Positions 1 to 6,538 of a DNA stretch of 10,701 nt are shown here, piece after piece. Position numbers and translations under genes: made by a program. This DNA comes from Deltaproteobacteria bacterium CG_4_8_14_3_um_filter_43_13 (lineage in GTDB: Bacteria > Desulfobacterota > UBA8473): positions 2,791 through 13,491 of the forward strand of contig PFIF01000155.1 of assembly GCA_002782605.1 (NCBI GenBank), written 5' to 3'. Position 1 is the stretch's first letter; each line of letters opens with the position of its first letter. Under the pieces are notes generated by a model. It did no database searches. It saw nothing but the letters and a program-made list of their open reading frames with translations, and was not told the DNA's origin.

Positions 1-1207
1 GCAAAGACGATTCTGCATTTTACCCCCGTGAGCTGGCTGAAAAATACCGTGCCGATGACCGGACAGTTATAGACACAGGGACGCTGAAGGACATCGAGGA
101 AAAATACCTGGTTGAGGGCGCAGAACGATGGGTTCATACGATCAAGTTGCCTTACCGTGACGAGCATGGCAATATCATTGGTGTGCTGGGGATATTTGAG
201 GACATCACCGAGCACAAGAAGGTGGAGGTTGCGCTGCTAGAGAGCGAGGAGCGTTATCGGCAACTGCTGGAGGTTGCGCCGGTCGGGATTGCGGTACACA
301 GAAAAGATAAATTGCTGTTCATCAATCGAACTGGTGCCAGGATGCTCGGTGCCAGTTCACTGCAAGAATTGGCTGGCAAGCCGATCAGTGAAATTGTGCA
401 TCCAGAGGGATGGGAGGCTGCAAGGGATCGAATCCGGCGGATGTTGGAGGGTGAACAAGGGCTGTATCCGGTGGAGGACAAATACATTCGGCTCGATGGG
501 ACGGTTTTCCCTGTAGAGGTAGTCGCTACTTCGCTCACGTACGAAGGTAAACCCGCGATTCAGATCATTGTGCTTGACATCACCGAGCGCAGGCATATGG
601 AGGAAGAACGCAGAGAGAATGTACAGAAGCTAATAAAGGCTATGGAGTCAACTATTGAAGCCATGGCAGTAACAGTTGAAATGCGCGACCCCTATACTGC
701 CGGTCATCAGCGACGGGTAACCATCCTTGCTTCAGCCATAGCCAGAGAGATGTGCCTTTCAGAAGACCAGGTTTATGGAATCAACTTAACAGGGATTGTA
801 CACGATATCGGTAAGATTTCTGTACCGGCAGAGATTCTCAGTAAGCCTGGCAGATTAAGCGAGATTGAGCTCAAACTGATTAAGATGCACCCCCGGTTGG
901 TTACGATATACTGAAGGATATACAATTTCCCTGGCCAATTGCCCGGACCATGCTTCAACATCACGAGAGGATGGATGGCTCGGGGTATCCTGCCGGTCTG
1001 TCTAAAGAGGCTATCCTGCTGGAAGCACGGATTATGGCTGTAGCTGATGTTGTTGAAGCTATTGCATCACACCGGCCTTACCGTGCGGCTATAGGTCTGG
1101 ATGGAGCGTTGGAGGAAGTCTCCAGGAACAGCGGTATTCTTTACGATGCGGATGTGGCAGATGCGTGCATAAGGCTCTTTTACGAGAAGGGGTTTAAGCT
1201 TGAGTGA
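1..1207 (+). CDS. PAS-PAS-HD-GYP signalling protein, 5'-truncated and frameshifted (likely c-di-GMP phosphodiesterase)
   Basis: The frame is open from base 3, so the gene begins left of the window. It holds the end of one PAS domain (ending near 'FEDITEHKK'), a second PAS domain (about bases 240-600, ending 'LDITERR'), a short helical linker, then an HD-GYP domain. HD-GYP domains bind metal and hydrolyse cyclic di-GMP. Visible motifs are TAGH (about 700), VHDIGK (HD at 801-806), MHP (885-893), HHERMDGSGYP (from 959) and VADVVEAI. Frame 3 stops at 912-914, but frame 2 continues the same domain without a gap: HPRL, then GYDILKDI from 899, to the stop at 1205-1207. One missing base in or near CCCCCGGTTGG (890-900) explains this. 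With the base restored, all expected catalytic motifs are present. PAS input plus HD-GYP output suggests a sensor controlling c-di-GMP; the ligand is unknown. Sequence error is more likely than true loss. Confidence 0.88.
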
Positions 1208-1255
1208 CAAAACTATCTTATGGTACCATACTGAAATTTTATATGATAAATAGGT

Positions 1256-1331
1256 TTCGAGGGTTCAAGGGTTTTAATTTCAACGCCTTTTACTTGAATC
1301 CTTGACCTCCTGACCCCTTGAATCCTTTTGA
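1256..1331 (-). repeat. TTCAAG-type dispersed repeat, copy 1 (inverted relative to copy 2)
   Basis: The reverse complement of 1293-1329 begins AAAAGGATTCAAGGGGTCA and ends AGGATTCAAG. The same two blocks lie side by side at 9239-9267 on the plus strand; copy 1 has eight extra bases (GGAGGTCA) between them, apparently a short internal duplication. The left part of copy 1 (TTCGAGGGTTCAAGGG) corresponds to the inverted right arm of copy 2 (CTTGAACCCC...CTCGAA). The function is unknown; it looks like a non-coding intergenic repeat. Confidence 0.6.
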
Positions 1332-1419
1332 TAATTTTCATCCTTCGTTGTGCCCGCACCGGGCATGGGGGTTAATGTTTTGAAAGGGTTAAGTTGGACA
1401 GCTATTCTTTATTGAGAGC

Positions 1420-1597
1420 TTTGAAAAAGCACCCCTTTTCGCTTCAGCATACATTTTTTGACCCATCTAAGCTCGCTCCATAGAAAATTCATAAACTCGC
1501 CCTTCGGGCTCAAACATCTGAATTTTCTACATTACGCTCGCTAAGGTGGGTTCCCCAAAAAATCTATGCAATTCGCTCTCAGGGATACTTTTTCAAA
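1420..1597. repeat. 178-bp imperfect palindrome upstream of cooS (MITE-like or long hairpin)
   Basis: The two halves match as reverse complements along almost the whole length. Paired blocks are TTTGAAAAAG (1420-1429) with CTTTTTCAAA (1588-1597), a GCATA-ATTTTTTG block with its partner near 1555-1570, an ACCCA-CT-AGC block with its partner near 1536-1550, and TAGAAAATTCA (1481-1491) with TGAATTTTCTA (1519-1529). The tip is GCCC-TTC-GGGC (1499-1509). No protein is encoded. It could be a miniature inverted-repeat element or a transcribed hairpin ahead of cooS. I saw no clear target-site duplication. Confidence 0.65.
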
Positions 1598-1635
1598 ACA
1601 TAAATAGAGTTTTAGATGTCCCTTATTATTGTAAA

Positions 1636-1641
1636 AGGAGG
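1636..1641 (+). promoter_or_regulatory. Ribosome binding site of cooS
   Basis: AGGAGG lies eight bases before ATG at 1650. This strong Shine-Dalgarno match fixes the cooS start. Confidence 0.8.
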
Positions 1642-1649
1642 AATAGATT

Positions 1650-3567
1650 ATGTCGGATGGTAAGGAAAATTCAAGGAAAAGCGCCGATCCTGCGGTTCAA
1701 CAGATGATAAGTAAGGCAAAAGAGATGGGTGTAACAACGGTTTGGGATCGGTATGATGCTATGACGCCACAGTGCGGTTTTGGGGAGACGGGCCTTTGCT
1801 GCCGGCATTGTCTGCAAGGGCCGTGTCGAATCAATCCGTTCGGAGATGAGCCCAAGACCGGGATTTGCGGCGCCAGTGCAGATGTTATGGTGGCCCGAGG
1901 CATAGACAGGGCTATTGCCGCCGGGACAGCAGCCCATTCCGGACATGCCAGACACCTGGCACATGCAATGCTGAAGATGGCAGAAGGTAAGACGCGGGAT
2001 TATATGGTCAAGGATGTGGAGAAGCTAAAGGCAGTGGCTGCCCGTTTAGGTATCCCGATTGAAGGACGAAAAGAAAATGACATTGCGCTGGATGTGGCTA
2101 AAGCCGCCCTTGCGGATTTCCATGAGAAGGACACCCCTGTCTTATGGGCGGCAACTGTGGTGACTCCGGGACGTGTCAAAGTCCTGACCGACCTGGGTCT
2201 GGTACCAAAAGGCATTGATCATGAGGTTTCTGAGATTATGCACCGTACCCTCTACGGTGTGGACGCTGATGCAGTCAACCTGTTGCTGGGTGGACTGCGG
2301 TGTGGTGTCGCCGATCTGGCTGGCTGCTACATGGGGACAGATTTAGCCGACATTCTTTTTGGAACCCCTAAGCCTGTTGTAACAGAGGCGAACATGGGGG
2401 TAATAATGGCTGATGCGGTGAACATAGCAGTCCATGGTCACAATCCGGTTTTGTCCGATGTGATAGTGTCCGTTGCCAGAGAAATGGAAAAAGAGGCCAA
2501 GGCAGCCGGCGCCTCAGGTATCAACCTGGTGGGGGTATGCTGTACGGGCAATGAGGTAATGATGCGTCATGGCATTCCAGCCTGCACCCACTCAGTCAGT
2601 CAGGAGATGGCTATCATGACCGGGGCGCCTGGATGCCATGGTAGTTGATTACCAATGTATTATGCCTTCTCTGGTTACTGTGGCTGAATGTATGGGTACT
2701 ACAATTGTTACTACCATGGATATATGCAAGATCTCAGGCGCCACCCATGTAGACTTTTCAGAAGAGGCGGCATCGGAAAAGGCCAGGGAAGTTATCGGCA
2801 TTGCCATTAAGAACTTTTCTAAAAGGGCAAAAAGAACTGTTGACATTCCAGACATTAAAACCCCGGTCGTTGCCGGATTTTCAGTAGAAGCCATTGTTGC
2901 CGCATTATCCAGGCTTGACGCTAAAGACCCCCTCAAGCCTCTCATTGACAATATAAAGGTCGGCAACATCAGGGGTGTATGTCTCTTTGCCGGGTGCAAT
3001 AATGTTAAAGTGCCTCAGGATCGGAATTTTACAGTAATTGCGCAAAAATTGCTTAAGGAAAATGTCCTTGTAGTTGCCACAGGTTGTGGAGCCGGTGCGC
3101 TTATGCGCCATGGGTTTATGAATCCTGCCAATGTGGACGAATTATGCGGCGATGGGCCTAAAGCCGTCTTGACAGCCATCGGTGAAGCAAATAACCTGGG
3201 CGGCCCTCTCCCGCCTGTATTGCATATGGGTTCATGTGTGGATAACTCACGGGCAGTGGCTTTATGTGTTGCCGTAGCCAATTATCTGGGAGTTGATACC
3301 GATAAGCTTCCTGTGGTGGCTTCAGCGGCAGAGGCTGTATCTGAAAAGGCCGTCTCCATTGGCGCCTATGCGGTTGCCGCAGGATTACCAACCCACGTGG
3401 GTGTAATGCTCCCTGTTCTGGGCAGCCCTCTGGTAACACAGGTGCTGACAGAAAAGGTAAAGGACTTAACAGGCGGCTACTTTATTGTAGATCTTGACCC
3501 TGATTCTTCAGCAGACAAGCTTCTCGATGCCATTGATGCCCGTCGGGCCGGTTTAGGACTGGGCTAG
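1650..3567 (+). CDS. cooS: Anaerobic Ni-Fe carbon monoxide dehydrogenase catalytic subunit CooS, frameshifted
   Basis: Oxidises CO to CO2 reversibly at a Ni-Fe-S C-cluster. The reading frame breaks near 2625-2632 ('GGGGCGCCTGG', one extra base). Part one ends at 2648, and part two is open from at least 2638 to 3567. Removing one C joins TGA to LDAMVVDYQC and gives 638 residues, the normal family length. In the corrected protein C42 and C50 match D-cluster ligands, C51, C54, C59 and C73 the B-cluster, and H264, C298, C336, C449, C479 and C529 the C-cluster. H96 and K566 match the catalytic His and Lys. All sit at a constant +3 offset from Carboxydothermus CODH-II as I recall its numbering, so no other indel is likely. 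The ferredoxin and oxidoreductase downstream are its expected electron partners. The break is probably sequence error; if real, the C-cluster could not form. No cooC is nearby. Confidence 0.95.
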
Positions 3568-3600
3568 ATGATGGAGAGAAGAACCGTATATTAAAATAGG

Positions 3601-3737
3601 GTAACTACTCAGGCACAAAGTGGCAAAGGCACATAGGCACAAAGAACAGGCTAATAGCCTGTGGCCTATAGGCTAAATAGGATAGAAAAATTTGTGCCTT
3701 TGGTGCTCTTTGCCTCTATGCCTACCTGAATAGTTAC
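3601..3737. repeat. 137-bp element with terminal inverted repeats between cooS and cooF (GTAACT/GGCACAAAG family, copy 1)
   Basis: The ends are GTAACTACTCAGG (3601-3613) and CCTGAATAGTTAC (3725-3737), inverted with 12 of 13 matches. Inside, both arms carry GGCACAAAG-type motifs facing each other, and the centre holds the hairpin CAGGCT-AAT-AGCCTG (3647-3661). The flanks share AAATAGG (3594-3600 and 3739-3745, one base beyond the right end), a possible target-site duplication, although TAAATAGG also occurs inside at 3674-3681. No coding capacity. A short relative lies at 10635-10692. The right flank runs straight into the cooF ribosome binding site. Confidence 0.7.
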
Positions 3738-3742
3738 TAAAT

Positions 3743-3748
3743 AGGAGG
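3743..3748 (+). promoter_or_regulatory. Ribosome binding site of the cooF-like gene
   Basis: AGGAGG with five bases to ATG at 3754 fixes the start. It partly overlaps the AAATAGG direct repeat beside the inverted-repeat element. Confidence 0.75.
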
Positions 3749-3753
3749 CTATT

Positions 3754-4260
3754 ATGTCTCAGCCAAAAGAGATATTTGTCCGATTGGATCGTTGTGTAGG
3801 ATGTCATACATGCAAAATTGCCTGTTCAGTAGAACACTCAAGGAGCAAAAACCTGTTTCAAGCCATTTCAGAACAGCCGGCTCCTAAAAACCGTGTCTAT
3901 GTGGAATGGGCGCCCCCGGATCGTAAGGTTCCGATATTATGTCGCCACTGCGAGGATGCCCCATGTATGCACGCCTGTATCAGTGGCGCTATCAGTCGTA
4001 CCGAAGAAGGGGTTGTCATAACCAACAGTGATAAGTGTATAGGGTGCTGGACGTGTGTAATGGTTTGTCCCTATGGTGTTATTGGACGACATATGGAGAC
4101 CCGCAAGGCGTATCGTTGTGACCGATGTCCGGACCTTCAGGTTCCGGCCTGCGTGGATGCCTGTCCTACCCAGGCTCTGGTTTATCGGACCGTTGCGGCA
4201 TTCTCCGGTGATGTCCGTCAGGATGCGGCCAGAGAGATGATCTCTGGAAAAGGGAGTTAA
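3754..4260 (+). CDS. cooF: CooF-like 4x[4Fe-4S] ferredoxin, electron acceptor of CO dehydrogenase
   Basis: A 168-residue iron-sulfur protein of the CooF/HycB/DmsB type, cytoplasmic, with no signal peptide. It has exactly sixteen cysteines in four groups: C14-C17-C20-C24 (CVGCHTCKIAC), C63-C66-C71-C75 (CRHCEDAPCMHAC), C95-C98-C101-C105 (CIGCWTCVMVC) and C122-C125-C133-C137 (CDRCPDLQVPACVDAC). These are enough for four [4Fe-4S] clusters with the usual crossed ligation. Lying between cooS and a flavin oxidoreductase, it most likely carries electrons from CooS to that enzyme. The next start codon is two bases after its stop, so the two are probably translationally coupled. Similar proteins serve hydrogenases and molybdoenzymes, but none of those is in the window, so the CooF role rests on context. 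Confidence 0.9.
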   Translation: MSQPKEIFVRLDRCVGCHTCKIACSVEHSRSKNLFQAISEQPAPKNRVYVEWAPPDRKVPILCRHCEDAPCMHACISGAISRTEEGVVITNSDKCIGCWTCVMVCPYGVIGRHMETRKAYRCDRCPDLQVPACVDACPTQALVYRTVAAFSGDVRQDAAREMISGKGS

Positions 4261-4262
4261 TA

Positions 4263-5513
4263 ATGGCGGTAAAACAGATGCAGTATATTATCATTGGGGC
4301 AAGTGCAGCGGGGATGGCCGCGGCAGAGGCAATCCGAAGACTGGATTCAGAGGGCTCTGTCACAGTCCTGTCGGATGAACAGGATATGCCGTATTTCCGG
4401 CCTATGCTCCCCTTTATAGTTAGCGGTAAAAAGAAGTTCCCGGAGATGATGCTTATAGGTCAGGGTCCCTACCGGGGCGCCAATATTGATGTCCGCATTA
4501 ATTCCAGGGTGGAGGCAGTCAATACAGCCGATCAAAAGGTTTCTATTAAGAGTGGTGAGGAACTACCATACGATAAACTACTCATTGCTACCGGCAGTGT
4601 TCCTAATATCCCGTCTGACATCGCTGGGGTGGAAGCCGAAGGTGTCTTTGTATTAAGGACCATTGCCGATGCTTGTGCTATGGCTCATAGAGCAGAGACT
4701 GCCAGACATGCTGTGATGCTGGGAGGAGGATTGCTGAATCTCAAGGCAGCCTTTGCCTTGCTTGAACGAGGCATGGATGTTACATTAATCGTGAAATCTC
4801 CTGAGGTCCTCTCAAAGTTGATGGAGCCTGACGATACGGTATTGATTCGTAATGCCTTAAATAAAGCAGGCCTAAAATTGGTGACTGGATCGAGCGTTAC
4901 CCGGATCTTATCCGATTCCAGCGGGGTCATTGGAGTACTGCTGGACAGTGGCAGGGAAATCCCCTGTCAAATGGTTTGTATCGGCAAGGGAATCCGTGCC
5001 AATGTAGAATTTCTTGATAAAAGCGGTATCCTCGTAAACCAGGGCGTGGTAGTTGACAAATTCACCCGCTCCAATATTCAGAATGTCTTTGCAGCCGGGG
5101 ATGTGGCCGTGACATTAGATCCGATTGCAGGAGAAAGGATTGTAACCGGACTCTGGACTAATGCAGCGGAGATGGGTAGCTGTGCCGGACGGAATATGGC
5201 GGGCCAGCCAGGTATTTATTCAGGAACCTTTGGCATTTTAAATGCAGCCCAGGTGGCTGATGAACCATTCGTGTCTATGGGTATCGTTCATACGAAGGGT
5301 ACCGCTTACGAGATACACATTACAGCCACTCCAGAGACCTATCGTAAACTGGTTTTTACCCCGGATGGAACCAGGCTTGTTGGTGCCCTCTTTATCGGGG
5401 ACATCTCGAAGGCAGGATTATACCGTTACATAATCCGTGAAATGATGCCTATAAAAGATATAAAGTCAGAGATAGTAAACCATCGCCTTCATTATGGTCA
5501 CTTTTTAAGGTAA
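4263..5513 (+). CDS. FAD/NAD(P)-dependent oxidoreductase (FNOR) of the CODH-CooF cluster
   Basis: A 416-residue cytoplasmic flavoprotein of the NADH:rubredoxin oxidoreductase / class III pyridine-nucleotide oxidoreductase type. The N-terminal FAD-binding Rossmann motif is G12-A-S14-A-A-G17; LLIATGS is at 106-112; a second dinucleotide-binding motif is VMLGGGLLNLK (151-161); and the FAD motif NVFAAGDVA is at 274-282. There is no redox-active CxxxxC pair; RPMLP (46-50) stands where disulfide reductases differ, so it should move electrons through FAD only. Family precedent for cooS-cooF-FNOR clusters suggests electron transfer from the ferredoxin to NAD(P)+. In the second nucleotide motif N159 replaces the usual Gly and K161 the usual acidic residue, so cofactor preference cannot be read from sequence. 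AGGGAG (4251-4256), inside the end of cooF, is its ribosome binding site. Confidence 0.88.
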   Translation: MAVKQMQYIIIGASAAGMAAAEAIRRLDSEGSVTVLSDEQDMPYFRPMLPFIVSGKKKFPEMMLIGQGPYRGANIDVRINSRVEAVNTADQKVSIKSGEELPYDKLLIATGSVPNIPSDIAGVEAEGVFVLRTIADACAMAHRAETARHAVMLGGGLLNLKAAFALLERGMDVTLIVKSPEVLSKLMEPDDTVLIRNALNKAGLKLVTGSSVTRILSDSSGVIGVLLDSGREIPCQMVCIGKGIRANVEFLDKSGILVNQGVVVDKFTRSNIQNVFAAGDVAVTLDPIAGERIVTGLWTNAAEMGSCAGRNMAGQPGIYSGTFGILNAAQVADEPFVSMGIVHTKGTAYEIHITATPETYRKLVFTPDGTRLVGALFIGDISKAGLYRYIIREMMPIKDIKSEIVNHRLHYGHFLR

Positions 5514-5549
5514 TACCCTCTGTGCCGATATAAGTGAGCCCCCCCCCAT

Positions 5550-5650
5550 CCCCCCTTTAAAAAAGGGGGACAAAGGGGGATTTGGTGTGGAGAAATTTAA
5601 GTAACTCCCCCTCGCCCCCTCTTAAGCTAAGAGGGGGTTGGGGGGGCGTT
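5550..5650. repeat. Pair of C-run/G-run palindromic repeats
   Basis: This 176-base gap (5514-5689) contains two hairpin repeats. The first is CCCCCTTT-AAA-AAAGGGGG (5551-5569), preceded by a run of nine C (5539-5547). The second is the perfect stem CCCCCTCTTA-AGC-TAAGAGGGGG (5615-5637), extended imperfectly by CCCCCTCG on the left and TTGGGGGGG on the right. Repeats of this look are scattered between genes in many environmental bacteria. Neither hairpin is followed by a T-run, so I do not call an intrinsic terminator, though either could stabilise the 3' end of the CODH transcript. Confidence 0.65.
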
Positions 5651-5675
5651 AAGAGTGGATGGTGGAGTTATTGAA

Positions 5676-5681
5676 AAGGAG
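5676..5681 (+). promoter_or_regulatory. Ribosome binding site of the DUF4384 gene
   Basis: AAGGAG-type site eight bases before ATG at 5690. It supports that start, which also gives a complete signal peptide. Confidence 0.7.
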
Positions 5682-5689
5682 TTACTTGT

Positions 5690-6517
5690 ATGACAAGAAA
5701 ATGGCAATTTGTTGTTGCAGTTATTATGTGGATTGCGATAATCTTTCCTGTACACGCCTCTGAAAAACCCGTCTGGGTTGAATCGGAAGGTATGGCAATT
5801 ATGGGAGAGATAGAAACCCAGAAAGAGGTTAAAGAACGGGCAAAGGTAGATGCTCAGAACAAGGCAGTTGAAAAGGCAGTTGGCGTATTTATAAGGTCTC
5901 ATACACTCGTCTCAAATAGCCAGCTTGCCGAGGATTTAATATATGCAGCAGTGAGGGGAAAGGTTGAAAAGGTTAATATTATTAAAGAGGGATGGGATGA
6001 GAAGGACAGAAACCTTTACAGAGTGAAACTAAAAGCCCTTGTCAAACCTGTCTATCCTGAAAAAGGCGAAGGCATCTCATTGAAGATTTCGCTCTCAAAG
6101 GCAGATTTAAAGGAAGGTGATGAGGTAAAGATATTTTATCAGGCTAATCGCGACTGCTATGTTTATATCTTCTCCGTGGCTGTTGATGGCTCGGTAACAC
6201 TCCTTATGCCAAACTCGGTGAATCCAGACAATACCGTAACTGCCGGTCAGGTATATGAATTTCCCCTGAAGGGAAGCAAAATCAAGCTTCAGGCAAGGTT
6301 CCTCACAGAATATAAATATCCTGTTGCTGAGGAGAGGATAAAGGTAATAGCTACACGGCAAAAAGAGGATATAATACCTCTTGGTTTTCAGGAGGGTTTA
6401 TTCAGGGTCTTTGATGCGAAATCCACCGGGATGATAAGCGACCTGGTAAAGAGGCTTAACCAGTTGGAACCGTCTGATTGGACAGAGGCAACAGCCGTCT
6501 ACACATTGAGGCGATGA
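5690..6517 (+). CDS. Exported FlgT-N/LPP20-like plus DUF4384 domain protein, function unknown
   Basis: A 275-residue protein with a Sec signal peptide: basic MTRK, a hydrophobic stretch at about 6-21, and likely cleavage after V-H-A23. There is no lipobox cysteine; the only Cys is C156. Residues 28-120 (from VWVESEGMA, including AKVDAQNKAVEKAVG and YRVKLKALVKP) resemble the N-terminal fold of FlgT/LPP20-type periplasmic proteins. Residues 130-222 (LKISLSKADLKEGDEVKIFY...YVYIFSVAVDGSVTLLMPN) look like DUF4384, a beta-sandwich often found in exported proteins. It should act in the periplasm or at the outer membrane; its partner is not visible and no flagellar gene is near. It stands alone, convergent with the next gene with 21 bases between stops. 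Confidence 0.75.
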   Translation: MTRKWQFVVAVIMWIAIIFPVHASEKPVWVESEGMAIMGEIETQKEVKERAKVDAQNKAVEKAVGVFIRSHTLVSNSQLAEDLIYAAVRGKVEKVNIIKEGWDEKDRNLYRVKLKALVKPVYPEKGEGISLKISLSKADLKEGDEVKIFYQANRDCYVYIFSVAVDGSVTLLMPNSVNPDNTVTAGQVYEFPLKGSKIKLQARFLTEYKYPVAEERIKVIATRQKEDIIPLGFQEGLFRVFDAKSTGMISDLVKRLNQLEPSDWTEATAVYTLRR

Positions 6518-6538
6518 TTTCGATACCTATCCCAATCA

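Larger units (their letters stand above)
1208..1649. other. Gene-free gap rich in palindromic repeats
   Basis: I see no credible coding frame in this 442-base gap between the HD-GYP gene and cooS. From left to right it holds a copy of a TTCAAG-type repeat (about 1256-1331), a small perfect hairpin TGCCCG-cac-CGGGCA (1351-1365, no T-run after it), and a long imperfect palindrome (1420-1597). The cooS leader with its ribosome binding site follows. I found no CooA-like dyad (TGTC...GACA) and no convincing sigma-70 promoter. Confidence 0.6.

Noticed and set aside
884..914. Programmed -1 frameshifting at CACCCCCGG in the HD-GYP gene
   Set aside because: The heptamer does not re-pair well in the A site, no stimulatory stem is evident, and two other genes show similar one-base breaks, so indel error is simpler.
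1598..1649. CooA or RcoM binding site upstream of cooS
   Set aside because: No TGTC-N-GACA type dyad can be found in the leader.
1671..1964. A minus-strand open frame with several cysteines
   Set aside because: It mirrors the cysteine-rich B/D-cluster region of cooS on the other strand.
2620..2650. Programmed recoding in cooS
   Set aside because: No slippery site or prfB-like CTT-TGA signal is present, and known CooS genes are read in one frame.
3601..3737. CRISPR-like array from repeated GGCACAAAG motifs
   Set aside because: The motifs are short, irregularly spaced, inverted between the arms, and have no unique spacers of constant length.
5551..5569. Intrinsic terminator after the oxidoreductase gene
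   Set aside because: The hairpin is followed by GGGGGACAAAGG, not a T-run, and its form matches a dispersed repeat.
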